DNA of 64,000 nt from Adiantum capillus-veneris (lineage: Eukaryota > Streptophyta > Polypodiopsida > Polypodiales > Pteridaceae), in the NCBI GenBank assembly GCA_014529385.2, contig CM043962.1, forward strand, positions 125,472,470-125,536,469, given 5' to 3'. Made by a program: the position numbers and the translations under genes. Under the pieces are notes generated by a model that was not told where the DNA came from, ran no database searches, and saw only the letters and a list, made by a program, of their open reading frames with translations. Below, piece by piece: positions 40,866 to 52,055 of the stretch (the first letter of the stretch is position 1; each line of letters opens with the position of its first letter).

Positions 40866-41405
40866 TTAGATCAGATCAAGTTATCATTTGTACCATGTAG
40901 AAACACAAGAGTTTTGCTCATCACAGAGAGTGGAGAGATGTATAGTTTATGTCCTCTTCATTTTTGTGTGACACACTATTTACTCTTGTGCTTTGACTTC
41001 CAAAGACACATCATTGTTCATCACTAGATGACTTGGTGCTGTCTTGGATGTAGATACATAAGATATTTGGCCTGCATCTAAGATTTTTAAGTTGTCCGTT
41101 GATGTTTGTGTTGTGAGTTCTAGACACTTCATCAGGGATTAGATTAAGTCACATCATCGTTCTTACTACGTGGAAATATGAGGGTTATGTTTGTCTACCT
41201 AAGAGTTGAGAGATGCATACCTATGCCCTCTTTATCTTAGCATGGCATGCCTTGCCCTTGTACTTTATAATCCGTAGGTACGCCAGTCACCAATAGATTA
41301 CTTGGTGTTGTCTTGGATGTAAATATGTATGATTTTTTACCATAACCTGAGATTGTTAAACTGTTCGCTGATGGTTGTGTTGTGCATTCCACAAACTTTA
41401 TTAGT
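40866..41405. repeat. diverged tandem repeat, about 269-bp unit
   Basis: Two units start near 40866 and 41134. They share CTTGGTGCTGTCTTGGATGT and CTTGGTGTTGTCTTGGATGT spaced 269 bp apart, and GTTGATGTTTGTGTTGTG-like ends. More decayed copies may lie at 40540-40860, where CTCACCACAGAG-type motifs recur. Confidence 0.7.
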
Positions 41406-41770
41406 GACTAAATTGATTAAACTATCAATCAACATTACAACAACATCCAGGAAATGTGCTGAGCATACCTCACACAAGCTAGATTGTTCACATGTATGCT
41501 CCGATCGTTTACATGTATTATGTAATGCACATAAGAGGGTCCATTTTTGTAATGAGCGTCCCTCACACTCCTCGCCTATTCACCTCTCTCCATCTCTCTC
41601 ATTGTGTGTTATCCTCTCTATCGTACAATGTATGGATTGCAATCATAATATATCGTTGTTTGCTATTAATTAATTATGTCAATTGTTTATGGATTAGGGT
41701 CATGACACGGTTTTGATAGTTTACCCTCTCCTTTGACAACGTTTATGTTTTAAAATTATATCTTGCAGAT

Positions 41771-42415
41771 ATGACAAATACTAAGCTGGCAAAACATCAA
41801 CAAAAATTTTCCTTCAAAGTGATAGTATGTCACTTTCATCACATGTTGAAGCTTGAGCTTCATCATTCCCTAAACCCCTTTGCTCCGGAGCATTATTACC
41901 AGTTCACAAAGGCCTTAACAAAGTTTTTATTTGAGCAACTTCAACTTGTATTTATAACCGTTTCTTTTGATATATCTCTAATGATATCAGGTCCATTATT
42001 TTACATGGTTAAGCAGTCTATTGGATAGATTGCAAAGAATTTTTAGGATTTAAAAAATCCTAAAATCATTACTTTTCCAGGCATAGCTACTCGCATACAA
42101 CTCGTGCAATAGTTGTATACTAAGTTCAAGAGCAAGGAGAAGCTCGAAAGAGCAGCAAAGTGCACGAGAGTGGAAGCCAGCTCTTTTGATGCTACTAAAG
42201 AGCCAAGAGCTACCGTTAGAATAGAGTCTGGTGCTAGTGCCACTCTTGCTCTTGATCAGTCTCAACTCCCCCCTATATTGCATCTTTTACCAGAAATTGC
42301 AATCTTCAATATACAGGATCCACAGCTGGGAGAAGCGAGATGGGCAGACATGAAGCTTGTAGGTGTCACGCATCCTACATTTAAAGTTCCAATGTATGCG
42401 GCTAATATCTTTTAA
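41771..42415 (+). pseudogene. captured gene fragment upstream of kinase piece
   Basis: Two frames (41771-42028 and 42113-42415), joined by a stretch reading DLKNPKIITFPGIATRIQLV with stops, encode a protein with KFKSKEKLERAAKCTRVEAS and ARWADMKLVGVTHPTFKVPM. They lie just upstream of the kinase-like piece and read like its N-terminal part. The family is unknown. A stop after AANIF may be a lost splice site. Confidence 0.45.
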
Positions 42416-42452
42416 ATTCCACTTCCATGGACCCATAGTGGATTAGTGGGTT

Positions 42453-42840
42453 AAAGACAAAGCAACAGTTTTGGACGTCGCTCATTGCGGAATTATTCAT
42501 CCACTTTCCATGGTTTGCCACATAGAGCATCCAATGCTTATTTCACATTTTTGAAATGGGGGCCATGTAGAGCAGTGGATAAAAGAGTGCACTACAGATG
42601 GTCGTCAACTTGCCATTCTTGATTATGTAACAACTGAAGGAACATTAGAGCTATTTTAAAATAACATTTTGTAGATAATAAATGCTCTTCTTTAGGCCAT
42701 GAAGTATCTACATGCGCATGACTATCTCCACAATGATCTTCACTCCCGCAACATGATGCTTCATTTTGGTCAGAAGGGGGTCTATGCAGGCATTGTGGAC
42801 TGGGGGTCATGTACAAAGACCAAAATGAGGACATGATTTC
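42453..42840 (+). pseudogene. protein-kinase-like fragment
   Basis: One frame with several stops reads HPLSMVCHIEHPMLISHF, then QLAILDYVTTEGTLELF (hinge-like), AMKYLHAHDYLHNDLHSRNM and GVYAGIVDWGSCTK. YLHNDLHSRN matches the catalytic loop (HxDxxxxN, with HND for HRD), and IVDWG stands for the DFG metal-binding motif. It thus covers the hinge to the start of the activation segment of a kinase fold. A Gly-rich loop and the C-lobe are not seen. Function was presumably phosphotransfer in the donor gene; this copy is dead. Confidence 0.65.
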
Positions 42841-43338
42841 CTCCTCTCGATCTACGACTTGAAAATAGAAAATAGAAAGCAGACTGAGAGATATTTTCCA
42901 TGGGCTCCCTCATAATGCATATCTACTAATCCCCCTCCCTAGATCAATAAATCCATGGACAGCTTCTCCATGTGTCATACTTGTAAACGACTCTTGAATT
43001 GCATGTAAGTGCCACAAGAGCAAAACAAAAGGGATCTTTTAAGCAATGTACTTAACCATCTTGAGAGTGGCAAGCAAAAAAATCCCTCAACCCAACCTAG
43101 CGCTTTTGATCTTTGTCTCTCTCTAAATGGTGCCCATAGATTGGGCTATGACATTGTATAATTTTTGGTGTACAACCAGTTGATGATTAAAGTCCAACAA
43201 CATGGTGATAAATATTATGTCTCTTTCTTGCAGCGTGATTAAGTTATCTTGTCTTTTTCTTTCATGATTTAAAAGTGATATCTTGTTAACTTCATGATAA
43301 GTCTTTCTAATGATGACATATTTGCTTGATTGGTAGAT

Positions 43339-43461
43339 ATGGAAGAAGAACGTAACCACGCTAAAGCACAAGCCATCTACAAAGAAGAGAGAGAGCGTTA
43401 TGGCCAAGAGAAAGACCTCGAAGTTATTGCTAGAATTGAAGGGGATGAGTTCGTGTTGTAA
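43339..43461 (+). pseudogene. small exon-like frame
   Basis: After an intron-like TTGATTGGTAG border, the ATG at 43339 opens 40 codons reading MEEERNHAKAQAIYKEERER and ending EGDEFVL. They are highly charged and helical. It may be the last exon of the captured kinase-like gene. Confidence 0.3.
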
Positions 43462-44806
43462 GGTGATCCTCTTAGCCTTAAGGAGTGAAGGAAGCTATGT
43501 CCAAACCACTTTGTGTGCTAGCAACTATTTTGAATTAGCAACAATGCAAAGAAATCAGCTCTTATAAAGCTATAGATTTGTCAATTATACTCTCACTACA
43601 TTATCAATTATCAATTAATAATAAACAATGATAGTCTTATCATTCTTCAATAAACTCATATCAATCAAATTGATTTTCAAGTGCTAAATAACTTAGTCAT
43701 TTGAAAAAAAACATTTCAATCACAATGCTCATATTGCACTATATCGATTTATCTAAAGTGCAAGATTTTGGTTTTCACACATTACAATCCTAATCACTTG
43801 CTTAAAACACTACAAATAAATCTCATTATCACATTGCACTATATCAATTTATCTAAAGTGCAACTTACGGCTTTCACACATTACAATAATTGATAATATT
43901 AATCAAATCTTGCAATTGATTCTCATTGGAGCATGAGGATTAATTGCAAACCTTGACAATTGTCATATCTGTCTAAAGTGTGAACATGAGGTTCTCAGAC
44001 TCGAGGGTAGATCTTTGAGAGCTTACCTATCTGCAATTGTTGCACGTGTATGATCACACAGTATGATAGACGTAGCAATCCAAATAAAGATAATTTAATA
44101 TCAATGTGTTTTGACATGATATTCCTAAATTATAATTCCAATGAGAGCATACAAAAAAATTTCTATCTATGTTCACTTTGAAGTGAGAAAATATATGCAC
44201 GTCAAAATCGAACCTACCTAAATAAAACCAATCTCTATTGTATTATATTTTGCAGACTGATAACCTCATGTGAGAGTACACTCTGCACACAACGGAAATC
44301 TCTAAATTATATCGCTAATTCACTTCCACATGTCAGTAAACAGAGCACGCAGCAAGTGACTCCTAAAAAATAAACACATTGTATGAGTGAGAGTTTGAGC
44401 TCTGCACAACATACAAAGCTTACATAAGTTGAACCTAAAAAATAATAATCAATCAAATTTTTAAAAAACATTAAATTGATTTTAAACAAAAGATTTTAAA
44501 ACTATTTTAAATTACAATAATTTAATTATAAGTAATTTTAATTATTTTTTATCTACAATTGATATGGGATACCTTTTGTGATGAATACTAGTCTCAACAA
44601 GGCATGTTGCCGCTATAAATACTTCTTTTCAATCAATGTTTTCTTCGATCGAAAAATACTTTGTGCAAAGTGTTTTTCAATCAAAAAACTAGGAAAAAAT
44701 ATGGATTGCGCATTTTCTTGATGTGGCATCGAATAATATGCTCGTATAATATGAGGTCGTGTAAACTATTATTATACATATCCCATATAGCGTATAATGC
44801 AACTTA
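43462..44806. other. non-coding right arm of the Mutator-like element
   Basis: AT-rich sequence with a repeated motif GCACTATATC(G/A)ATTTATCTAAA at about 43736 and 43845. Nothing else is recognised. Confidence 0.5.
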
Positions 44807-45170
44807 GATGTAAATATTGCTATCATGAATGGAAACTTAGAGGAAGTTGTGTATATGATGCAGCCACAAGGCTATGTGAATATGAGGTTAGAAAGCACTA
44901 TATGGATTGAAGTAAGTAGCCAGAGCTTGGTATGAAAGGATTGGAGCATTCCTTGTTTCCTTGGATTTTGAGATATCAAATGTAGATCGTTCATTATATG
45001 CACAAAAGAATGAATCAATAATTGTTGTGATATGCATTTGTATGGATGACTTGATTGTTTGAGGTGATAATGTGACTAAAGTAGAAGACGTACAAGCTCT
45101 ACTTATGCAAGAATTTGAGATGAAATACTTGGGATACTTGTGGTACTTCTTGGGCATTGAAATTCTTGGC
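44807..45170 (+). pseudogene. pol: copia-2 RT core
   Basis: The frame resumes with DVNIAIMNGNLEEVVYMMQP and, after shifts, VARAWYERIGAFLVSLDFEI, ICICMDDLIV (CMDD catalytic box, usually YVDD) and EFEMKYLG, WYFLGIEILG. It is then cut by copia-3 at TTGGC. Confidence 0.9.
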
Positions 45171-45489
45171 TATTATGGAGTTGATATTTTACTATTTTTA
45201 CAGCTGACAGGTGGAAAAAATTTGGACCGAGCTAGGCCTATGCGAATGGAAATATATATATATATATTATTATTATTATTATTCGCTCTTTTATGAGCTT
45301 TGGCCATTTATGATCGGTCGGCCAATTTGTACTCAATTTGACCATTCAAGAAATCTAATGAAATACGTGCAAGGCGGAAATGGTCACTCTTGCATGGGGA
45401 GAGATTGCACCCAGTGCCTATGTATTTTTCTCTCTCTTCTCCTTCACGGTGCCGGTGTAGCACTCCACTCTAGGAGGTACGCCTGCACT

Positions 45490-45523
<34 letters not shown>

Positions 45524-45654
45524 CTATCTCTTATCGCATACAGCTTGGAGTACGTGAAAAGATGGTTGCCAAGTATACAATTTTGTTTGTTTATGGCTTA
45601 TATTGTACTATTTTTGGGTATTTTGCAGGGCTCTTCGTGCCTCCGTCTGTAGCA
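45171..45654 (+). repeat. copia-3 5' LTR
   Basis: The repeat matches 54710-55215. It starts TATTATGG (the usual TG mutated) and ends CTGTAGCA. Inside lie (AT)n, (ATT)n, and (CT)n followed by (CTAT)n at 45487-45528. Confidence 0.9.
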
Positions 45655-45655
45655 G

Positions 45656-45667
45656 TGGTATCAGAGC
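45656..45667 (+). other. copia-3 primer-binding site (initiator Met tRNA)
   Basis: TGGTATCAGAGC, one base after the LTR, is identical to the copia-1 PBS. Confidence 0.95.
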
Positions 45668-47372
45668 ACAAACCATTGCTCTTGGCAAGATATGGATTGT
45701 AAGAAGAGCAAACGTGACAATTTTAGGATCTAAGCACTTTTTAATTACTCAATTTTATTAATAATGATCTTCAATATGCATGTATTAATATGTATTTTAC
45801 CTTGAGTGCTTAGATGTGTGTTCGAAATGGTAGGTGTTTGAATAGTAGAAATCGCCAAGTTGTAATAGATTTGCATATAATTGCCAAGATATGGAGATGT
45901 CAATAGAATAAAGGGAAGCACAATATCATATTATAGGTAAGTATTAATGTAGATATAGTAGATTGGAAATTTCAATGTTCTATGATATCGTCGAACCATG
46001 AGCACTCAGATTACAAGATTGATTAACATTAGCAACATGGGAACAAAACACCAAATAATCGTGGAAAGAAAATTAAGGTCTTCAAAGGATTACGAGGGAT
46101 CAAAGGACAGTAGTGGTGATGTTGGCCCATAGCTGGGACACCATGCCATGTCCAAGGTGCTGTGTGAAGTGACGCAGCCCGATAGACTATAAGCTCCTTC
46201 TTGCCTTCATGAGCAACAAAAAGGGAGCGGAAGGTCTTTGCATTGGTGTTTCCATAAATCCAAAAATTGGATGCCTCCACCTTGGAAAGCAGGCCGGAGG
46301 CTCATAAAAGGGGAGGTCCGTGGCGGCATCCTCTGTAGATGAATGAGCAGCGAGGCAAGGAGTTGTCAGCCTCTCTAGGTGGCACATCTTGCAAACTCCC
46401 TGGCTTTGCATCTACCTCTGCTGCCCTCTTTCCTTGCCTCACGTCCGTGCCATTTGCTTTGCCATAGGATGCACGCACTACAACCTAAGCACACGCATGG
46501 GGCATAAGCTGTCATTTGGCCTGCACCACTCGTGTGCGCATGCAAACCAAAGATGAATTCCCATCCATGCAACACTTCGGCCCTAGATTTTTTATCACCG
46601 ACCCTTAGTACACTCATGACAGTTTCTCGAGTCTCTCACTCTCCACCAGTCACCTCTATCCTCAGCTGCAAAGAAAACGGCTCACCCCAGAGCGTCCAAA
46701 ATGCCGGGAGTGTCCTTACTAGCCGGCTTCCCTCTCGTCCTCACTCTCTCCTCCATTAGCCGCCATGCGGCTGTGGTCACTTAACTAGCCGCAGTCCGCC
46801 GGCCTCTCTCTCTTTTTTCTCGCCTAACAACTACACGCACACCCTTTTTGGTTGCATGGTATGCTTGCCAACCACACACACTTGCTTGCAGCATGCAGGT
46901 TGGTGCGCTCTTAGTACACATCTCAACAGATTTTTAGCCTCTAGCATTTACGCCTGTCATTAGAGGCCTCTAAGAGGATATCCGTGCAGTGTAATCAACT
47001 TAATCAAGTAACGCTTGGGTGGTCAGGGTACACCCTGAGATAGGTAGTGGACACCAAAAACATGCACGTTGTTGATGCTCATAGAAAATTGATGTTACAG
47101 CATGCCAGCCGGATGTAATACTGTTATCATACTATTATAATATTGTCAATTGCAAAACTGATAGACACCCCAGCAACAGCCAAGCCAGTCGTCGCAAGAA
47201 GCCAAACCCAGGATATCAACCCATTTTGTTTTAGTGGAAGAAAGGGACCAGTGTCTCAAAGTCTGGCTTCCCCCACCATTTTGCAACGGGCTTTCCCCAT
47301 GCGGTCAAGTGAGACTTTGCAAATCTAGACGCGTGGAGCAGTGGAATGTTCTCTTCCAAAGCGACTGAGTTT
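45668..47372. other. copia-3 interior, left part
   Basis: AT-rich to about 46000, then GC-richer. A minus-strand 83-codon frame (46029-46280, EASNFWIYGNTNAKTFRSLF) looks protein-like, but I do not recognise it. The other frames are weak. Confidence 0.4.
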
Positions 47373-48395
47373 GCTACAAACATATGCTTGGCTGCCTTGC
47401 AAAATACCCGAAACAACATACTGCTAAGCATAATGAGCGAATCTGCAGATACTACAATATTTTATAGCATCACTAGTGGAGGAATCAGGCAAAAATTGTG
47501 TAATGAAGATCAGCATCAATTTGACAAGGTTTGCAAAAATAAGTGAAAGATGCTTCAAGAACGCATTATATACGTGATGGAAACAATCACAGTTATTTGC
47601 AACTCTCAATATACATTAACAATGTGTAATTAGCGTAATACTTCTATTTCACTAATGAAAACATACGAGTGAGATATTGATCTGGCCATATCTAGGTGGT
47701 AGTCGTGCTTAGCAAGTGGAGGAATTGTGTTTGTCAAGGAGAAAAGATAAAGAGAGTAGTGGGACTGTGAATATGGCCTTGTGAGAGTCAAGTGACTTGC
47801 TGTTGGATCCCAGTAGGATAGAAGAAGAGTCTCGACATGGAGAGGAGCACGCTTTACAACAAACATCAAAATCCCCCTATACTAGAGGTATAGTGATTGA
47901 TAAAGTTATTATGCTTGGGATAGTGAGACGACTATGTCTACGAGGGCCACCCCATCAGTGATGGAGGCTCTAGCAGAGGATCTCGGCTATTTTAGCAAGG
48001 CTTGGGAGACATCCAATACGACTATATTGTTGTGGAGTCGAACATTGTCGACGGACTTCAGTGACCAATGCAATATATCCCTAGTCAGTGCCCGATGCGA
48101 GCCAATCGCATAAGACACTGATGTTCAATGTAGTCGTTATGTTACTACGTTTTATTTCGTACCCAGACATGGTAGGAGATCCAACAAGATTGTAGCACAT
48201 TAATCCCATAGGTTGTTTGGGCCTTTGGAAGACGATTAATATAACCAAATTACCATACTTGGTTAATTTAGCAGCCAACGTCTTAGGAGACCTTAAGAAA
48301 TCACCAAATGAGTGGAGAATCATGTGGGATAACTTCAAAGGTGAAGGATGGTCTGCAAATATATATCTATATGTATTATCAAAAAGAATTCATAG

Positions 48396-48463
48396 TGATG
48401 CAGCAATCGAGAACGCTATCTCAACTCAGTGATGCAGCAATCGAGAACGCTATCTCAACTCAG
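48396..48463. repeat. perfect 34-bp tandem duplication
   Basis: TGATGCAGCAATCGAGAACG plus 14 more bases are repeated exactly twice in a row. Perfect identity suggests a recent event. Confidence 0.95.
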
Positions 48464-48881
48464 CACAAAAACTGCCGAGATGGACCAAGACCGACGATGG
48501 TGATTGGGATTGTGCATGATTGCGCGATAATTTTTAAAAAAAACAGACGACGATTGGAAAATTTGAACCTCCCCACGAATTTAGTATGTATGCTTTGTAT
48601 GTCCCTCCCATATGTCCCTTTCGTCAAACTTCCAAGCTGTGGCCCGCCGTCGACGACACGCCCACTAAATCCTTGAGTTTAGTTCATCGTGCATGCAAGC
48701 AGGGTATGTAAAATCAGTTGGGCAGATTTTAATATTTTAGTGCAATACCAGCTCTGAACATCAAATCACAATTTCACCATCGCTCTGGTTTTTTTTTAAT
48801 TAAAAAATGCTTAACTTGGATTGCAAATAACGTCCTTGGGCCTGCCATGTACTATCCAATTGTTGTTCAGATCATGAAGCG

Positions 48882-49070
48882 ATGCACATCGTTGTCATTT
48901 TATCGGCCAATCGGTTCTATTACAATCAATTTCAACACAGCGAAGCATGGCGATTGATATGCGGCAAAGTTAAGCTACTGCTGGCAAACACCGTGATGCA
49001 ATACGCGGTCGGGCAAAAGGTGGTGCTCCAAGGACTCCTTGCACTCGAGATAGTGAGTAACTGGAGAAGG
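48882..49070 (+). other. possible captured exon, unidentified
   Basis: A frame reads QHSEAWRLICGKVKLLLANT and VVLQGLLALEI and meets a consensus-like splice donor (GATAGTGAGTAAC) at about 49052. The texture is protein-like, but the family is not recognised. Confidence 0.25.
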
Positions 49071-49190
49071 GTTCAATTGTGGATGGTTATTGGTAGTCAA
49101 GAGTCTAGGAAGATGTCGTATCTCTAGGGTATTCATGTGTGCATGCTTCCAGTTGAGAAAGAGAGAGAGGAGCTAACTACTTTTGCACAG

Positions 49191-49193
<3 letters not shown>

Positions 49194-49225
<32 letters not shown>
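49194..49225. repeat. (GA)n microsatellite
   Basis: About 32 bp of GA repeats precede a GC-richer stretch (49226-49850) that carries no convincing gene. Confidence 0.9.
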
Positions 49226-49226
<1 letters not shown>

Positions 49227-50072
49227 AGGGGTGGGTATTTGTGTAGCTACTGTCAGCCGGTAGTGGAAGATAAGGGAAAGAGACAGGGAGAGAGAGTGTG
49301 AGCACCACTCGGTGGCTGCAGGGGATGATCCGCATGCGCGGGCACCTTTTAATGGTAGGGAAGTGATCGTTGACCGAGAAGGAGGGAGGTGGAGAGAGTG
49401 TCAGTGAGGGTTGGATGGTTGCATGAGGGCGTGAAAACGACCCCGATGGCTGCTTATATGAGATAACCATCAAAGTGACTGGTTGAGGGAGCAAGATAAA
49501 GGAAAGGCCAACAGTCGCATGCTGCAGGTGGTTAGGGGGGAATCGGCTGCGTGAAGCCGCAAAGGTCGAGGTGATGTGGAGGGTTGCGCAGTTAAACGGT
49601 GAAAGGCAGGTGGAGTGGTGTTAGGTGACTGGTAGACGACGACTACTGTAGGGCTTGGGTAGTTGAGTGGTTGCGCATGCACATTAGACCGACCAACAAC
49701 CAAGTAACTGGAACCCAAAAGGGGCTGGGAGGCTGCAAAACCAAGTTTTATACTGCCGGTGTTGGACCCTGCATTGCCGACGTAAGGCAACGTATCCGCA
49801 ATGATTGCCTCCGTCAACCAATAGTGCTTTTGAGGGGGGGGTGAGAGGGTATGTTGTAGGGTTAAGGGTTAGGAGTGGAGAAACACTCACGATATCGTAT
49901 GTTGATGTCAATAGCTTGTCGAGGAGGACATCTAGCTCACACTTAATGTTATGGCAGGTAGTTGGATACGAGGATGGGCAGCCCATGCTACGGGATGGTG
50001 CTACTGCCTGAGCACGAAAGTGAAGTTCGACATTCGAGTTGGGTGAGCTTCTACCATACAGTCGAAAACAAT

Positions 50073-50292
50073 TTCAGTGGTTAACAAGGGTGATTTGAAC
50101 CCATCCATACAAATTACAATACTCATTGATAGATATCACTTCAGTGGTTACAATTCAGTGGTTAGCAAGGTTGATCTGAACCCATCCATACAAATTACAA
50201 TACTCATTGATAGATATCACTTTCAGTGGTTAGCAAGGTTGATTTGAACCCATCCATACAAATTACAATACTCATTGATAGATATCACTTTC
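50073..50292. repeat. tandem repeat, three copies of about 65-75 bp
   Basis: Copies at about 50073, 50157 and 50222 share CAGTGGTTAGCAAGGTTGAT and the ACCCATCCATACAAATTACA to GATAGATATCACTT end. A partial copy of the first 12 bases lies between copies 1 and 2. Confidence 0.95.
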
Positions 50293-50752
50293 TAGTCCAA
50301 TAGAGAAAACTCTTTGAAAGTGTTCCAGCAAACAAGTATTTTTGTACTACCATCCCACATTGGAGGGGCTCACCCAAGCGATGTTTTCTTCCATCGGGCT
50401 ACTACATGAAAACATCTCTACCCCTGCAGTCATGCCGTGACACATACATTATCTTGTAAATAGTTTCCCTAACATCGGATCATTCCCATATCCTCCTGCC
50501 AGCTTCTTCGGTTTGTGATCTGTCACTCCTCTTCGCTTCCTCTTGATCTACTTAAACTCTACTAAAGCTTATGGGTAGTCTCTGACTTTGTCTTCATGCT
50601 TTCCTATACTACTCATCTATACATCTAACAATCGCTGCATATATACATACAATTAGAAAGATTGTTCAAAGAGGGTTGTGATCCTATTCAGCATGTGAGA
50701 TCTTCCACACTATGCAATGCCACTTATCTATACAAGATGAACGAATTATGCC

Positions 50753-50756
<4 letters not shown>

Positions 50757-50792
<36 letters not shown>
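50757..50792. repeat. (TG)n microsatellite
   Basis: An 18-unit TG run. Confidence 0.95.
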
Positions 50793-50794
<2 letters not shown>

Positions 50795-51005
50795 CTTTGC
50801 TTGTTATCATACACTCTCAACAATAGGAAAATAGAAAACTATAAAAACAATACTGGCAATCTTCTGCTTAGCATGTCTTTACAGAATCTATATGCCATGC
50901 AAACAAGAAAAACGAGAAGAGACTAAGGTAAAAGAGGATGATGACTTAGATGCAGCTCGTAGAGATCTCTATAGTTGTACTTATATTAGTAGGAGCGTAA
51001 ATCCA

Positions 51006-51017
51006 GTTCTGATACCA
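51006..51017 (-). other. primer-binding site of element F
   Basis: TGGTATCAGAAC on the minus strand, one change from TGGTATCAGAGC, sits one base from the LTR end. Confidence 0.8.
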
Positions 51018-51018
51018 C

Positions 51019-51145
51019 TACTACAAAAGGGTGTGTGGCTGCCTTACAAAATACCCGAAACAACTTACTACTAAGCATAAATGAGCGAATCTGCATACCT
51101 GACGCCTCACATAGCACATTATCAATGATGTATGCGAACAGAGAG

Positions 51146-51192
<47 letters not shown>

Positions 51193-51530
51193 GAGAACAT
51201 GTGTCGGTGCACCTCCTACAGCGGAGTGCTACACCGACACGACGAGAGAGAAGAGAAGAGAGGAGAGAAGAATACGTAGACACTAGGTGCAATCTCCCCC
51301 CGTGGAAGAGTGAGCATTTTCCTTTTGCAGGTATTTATTTATAGATTTCTTGAATACCCAAAAATGAGTACAAGCTGGCCGAACGGAGATAAATGGCCAA
51401 AGCTCATAAAGAGCACTTGAATAATCAAATATACATAAAATGTAATATCCTTTTGCATAATCCATTATCTGCTGATGCTTTTACCACCTATCAGCTGCAA
51501 TTAATGGGTAAATATCAATTCCATAATAGA
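51019..51530 (-). repeat. inverted copia-3-family LTR
   Basis: The reverse complement matches the copia-3 LTR along its length: TATTATGGAATTGATATT start, ATGAGCTTTGGCCATTTAT, GGGGGGAGATTGCACC, then GGGTATTTTG near the end. It carries (GA)n at 51151-51189, at the site where the other LTRs hold CT or C runs. Confidence 0.88.
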
Positions 51531-51986
51531 GTTCAATATGTACTTTATGTCCCATGGAGCGGGTGGCCAGAAAGCTCTTTGCACATAGTGCTCTACTCTA
51601 ACTCCAGGGACCTAGGTTCATCCTTTTTGAGGTCCTCAGAATTTAAGACTCAAGTATAATTCAAATGGAGCATGTCTTAGAGAAAAGCAGAACATGAGCT
51701 TCCCATGTTCCAATGTCCACAATAAAATTCCTTTGCAGGAGGTTAAGAAGAGCCCATGGCTATGGAGTCCAGCCAAAAAGAAATGAGCCTTTTGCATTAT
51801 GCATAAAAGGTCCTTGGGGCCTTGCACCTGCCCTTTTTGCTAGAGTTTGAAAGTCGCTAGATATCCTTGAGTTCTTTTTAACCCTTATTTTACTTCATTT
51901 TATTTTGTACCCAAACATTTTATTAGCTCCATAAGGATTGTAGCGGTTTTGTCCCATAGGGGTTGGAAGACGAGTAATTTCATGTC

Positions 51987-52055
<69 letters not shown>

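Larger units (their letters stand above)
40290..44806. mobile_element. Mutator-like DNA transposon carrying gene fragments
   Basis: The ends CTGTGTTGCATTTATACGC and, inverted, TAAGTTGCATTATACGC form short terminal inverted repeats. A perfect 9-bp duplication GATGTAAAT flanks them (40281-40289 and 44807-44815). The 9-bp duplication points to Mutator-like elements; the short TIR is less typical. Removal rejoins the copia-2 RT frame exactly. No transposase is seen. It carries a kinase-like fragment and other exon-like pieces, as Pack-MULEs do. Confidence 0.65.
47373..51530 (-). mobile_element. inverted copia-3-family element F inside copia-3
   Basis: A minus-strand LTR (51019-51530) is followed, in minus sense, by a PBS with one change (51006-51017). 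About 70-80 bp of the LTR 3' end recur in the same orientation at 47373-47450 (TGCTACAAAC, then TTGGCTGCC and AAATACCCGAAACAAC). The simplest reading is a truncated minus-strand element between them, with no recognisable coding domains. Confidence 0.6.

Noticed and set aside
41329-41716. Two overlapping plus-strand frames of 114 and 74 codons in the Mutator-like element
   Set aside because: They overlap the end of a diverged tandem repeat, have odd Cys/His composition and no conserved motif.
49470-49986. Two overlapping minus-strand frames of 100-115 codons
   Set aside because: Ser/Pro/Thr-rich low-complexity translations of a GC-richer stretch, with no motif and conflicting frames.
50073-50292. 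CRISPR-like array
   Set aside because: Only three long, directly adjacent units with no unique spacers, in plant nuclear DNA: a tandem repeat.
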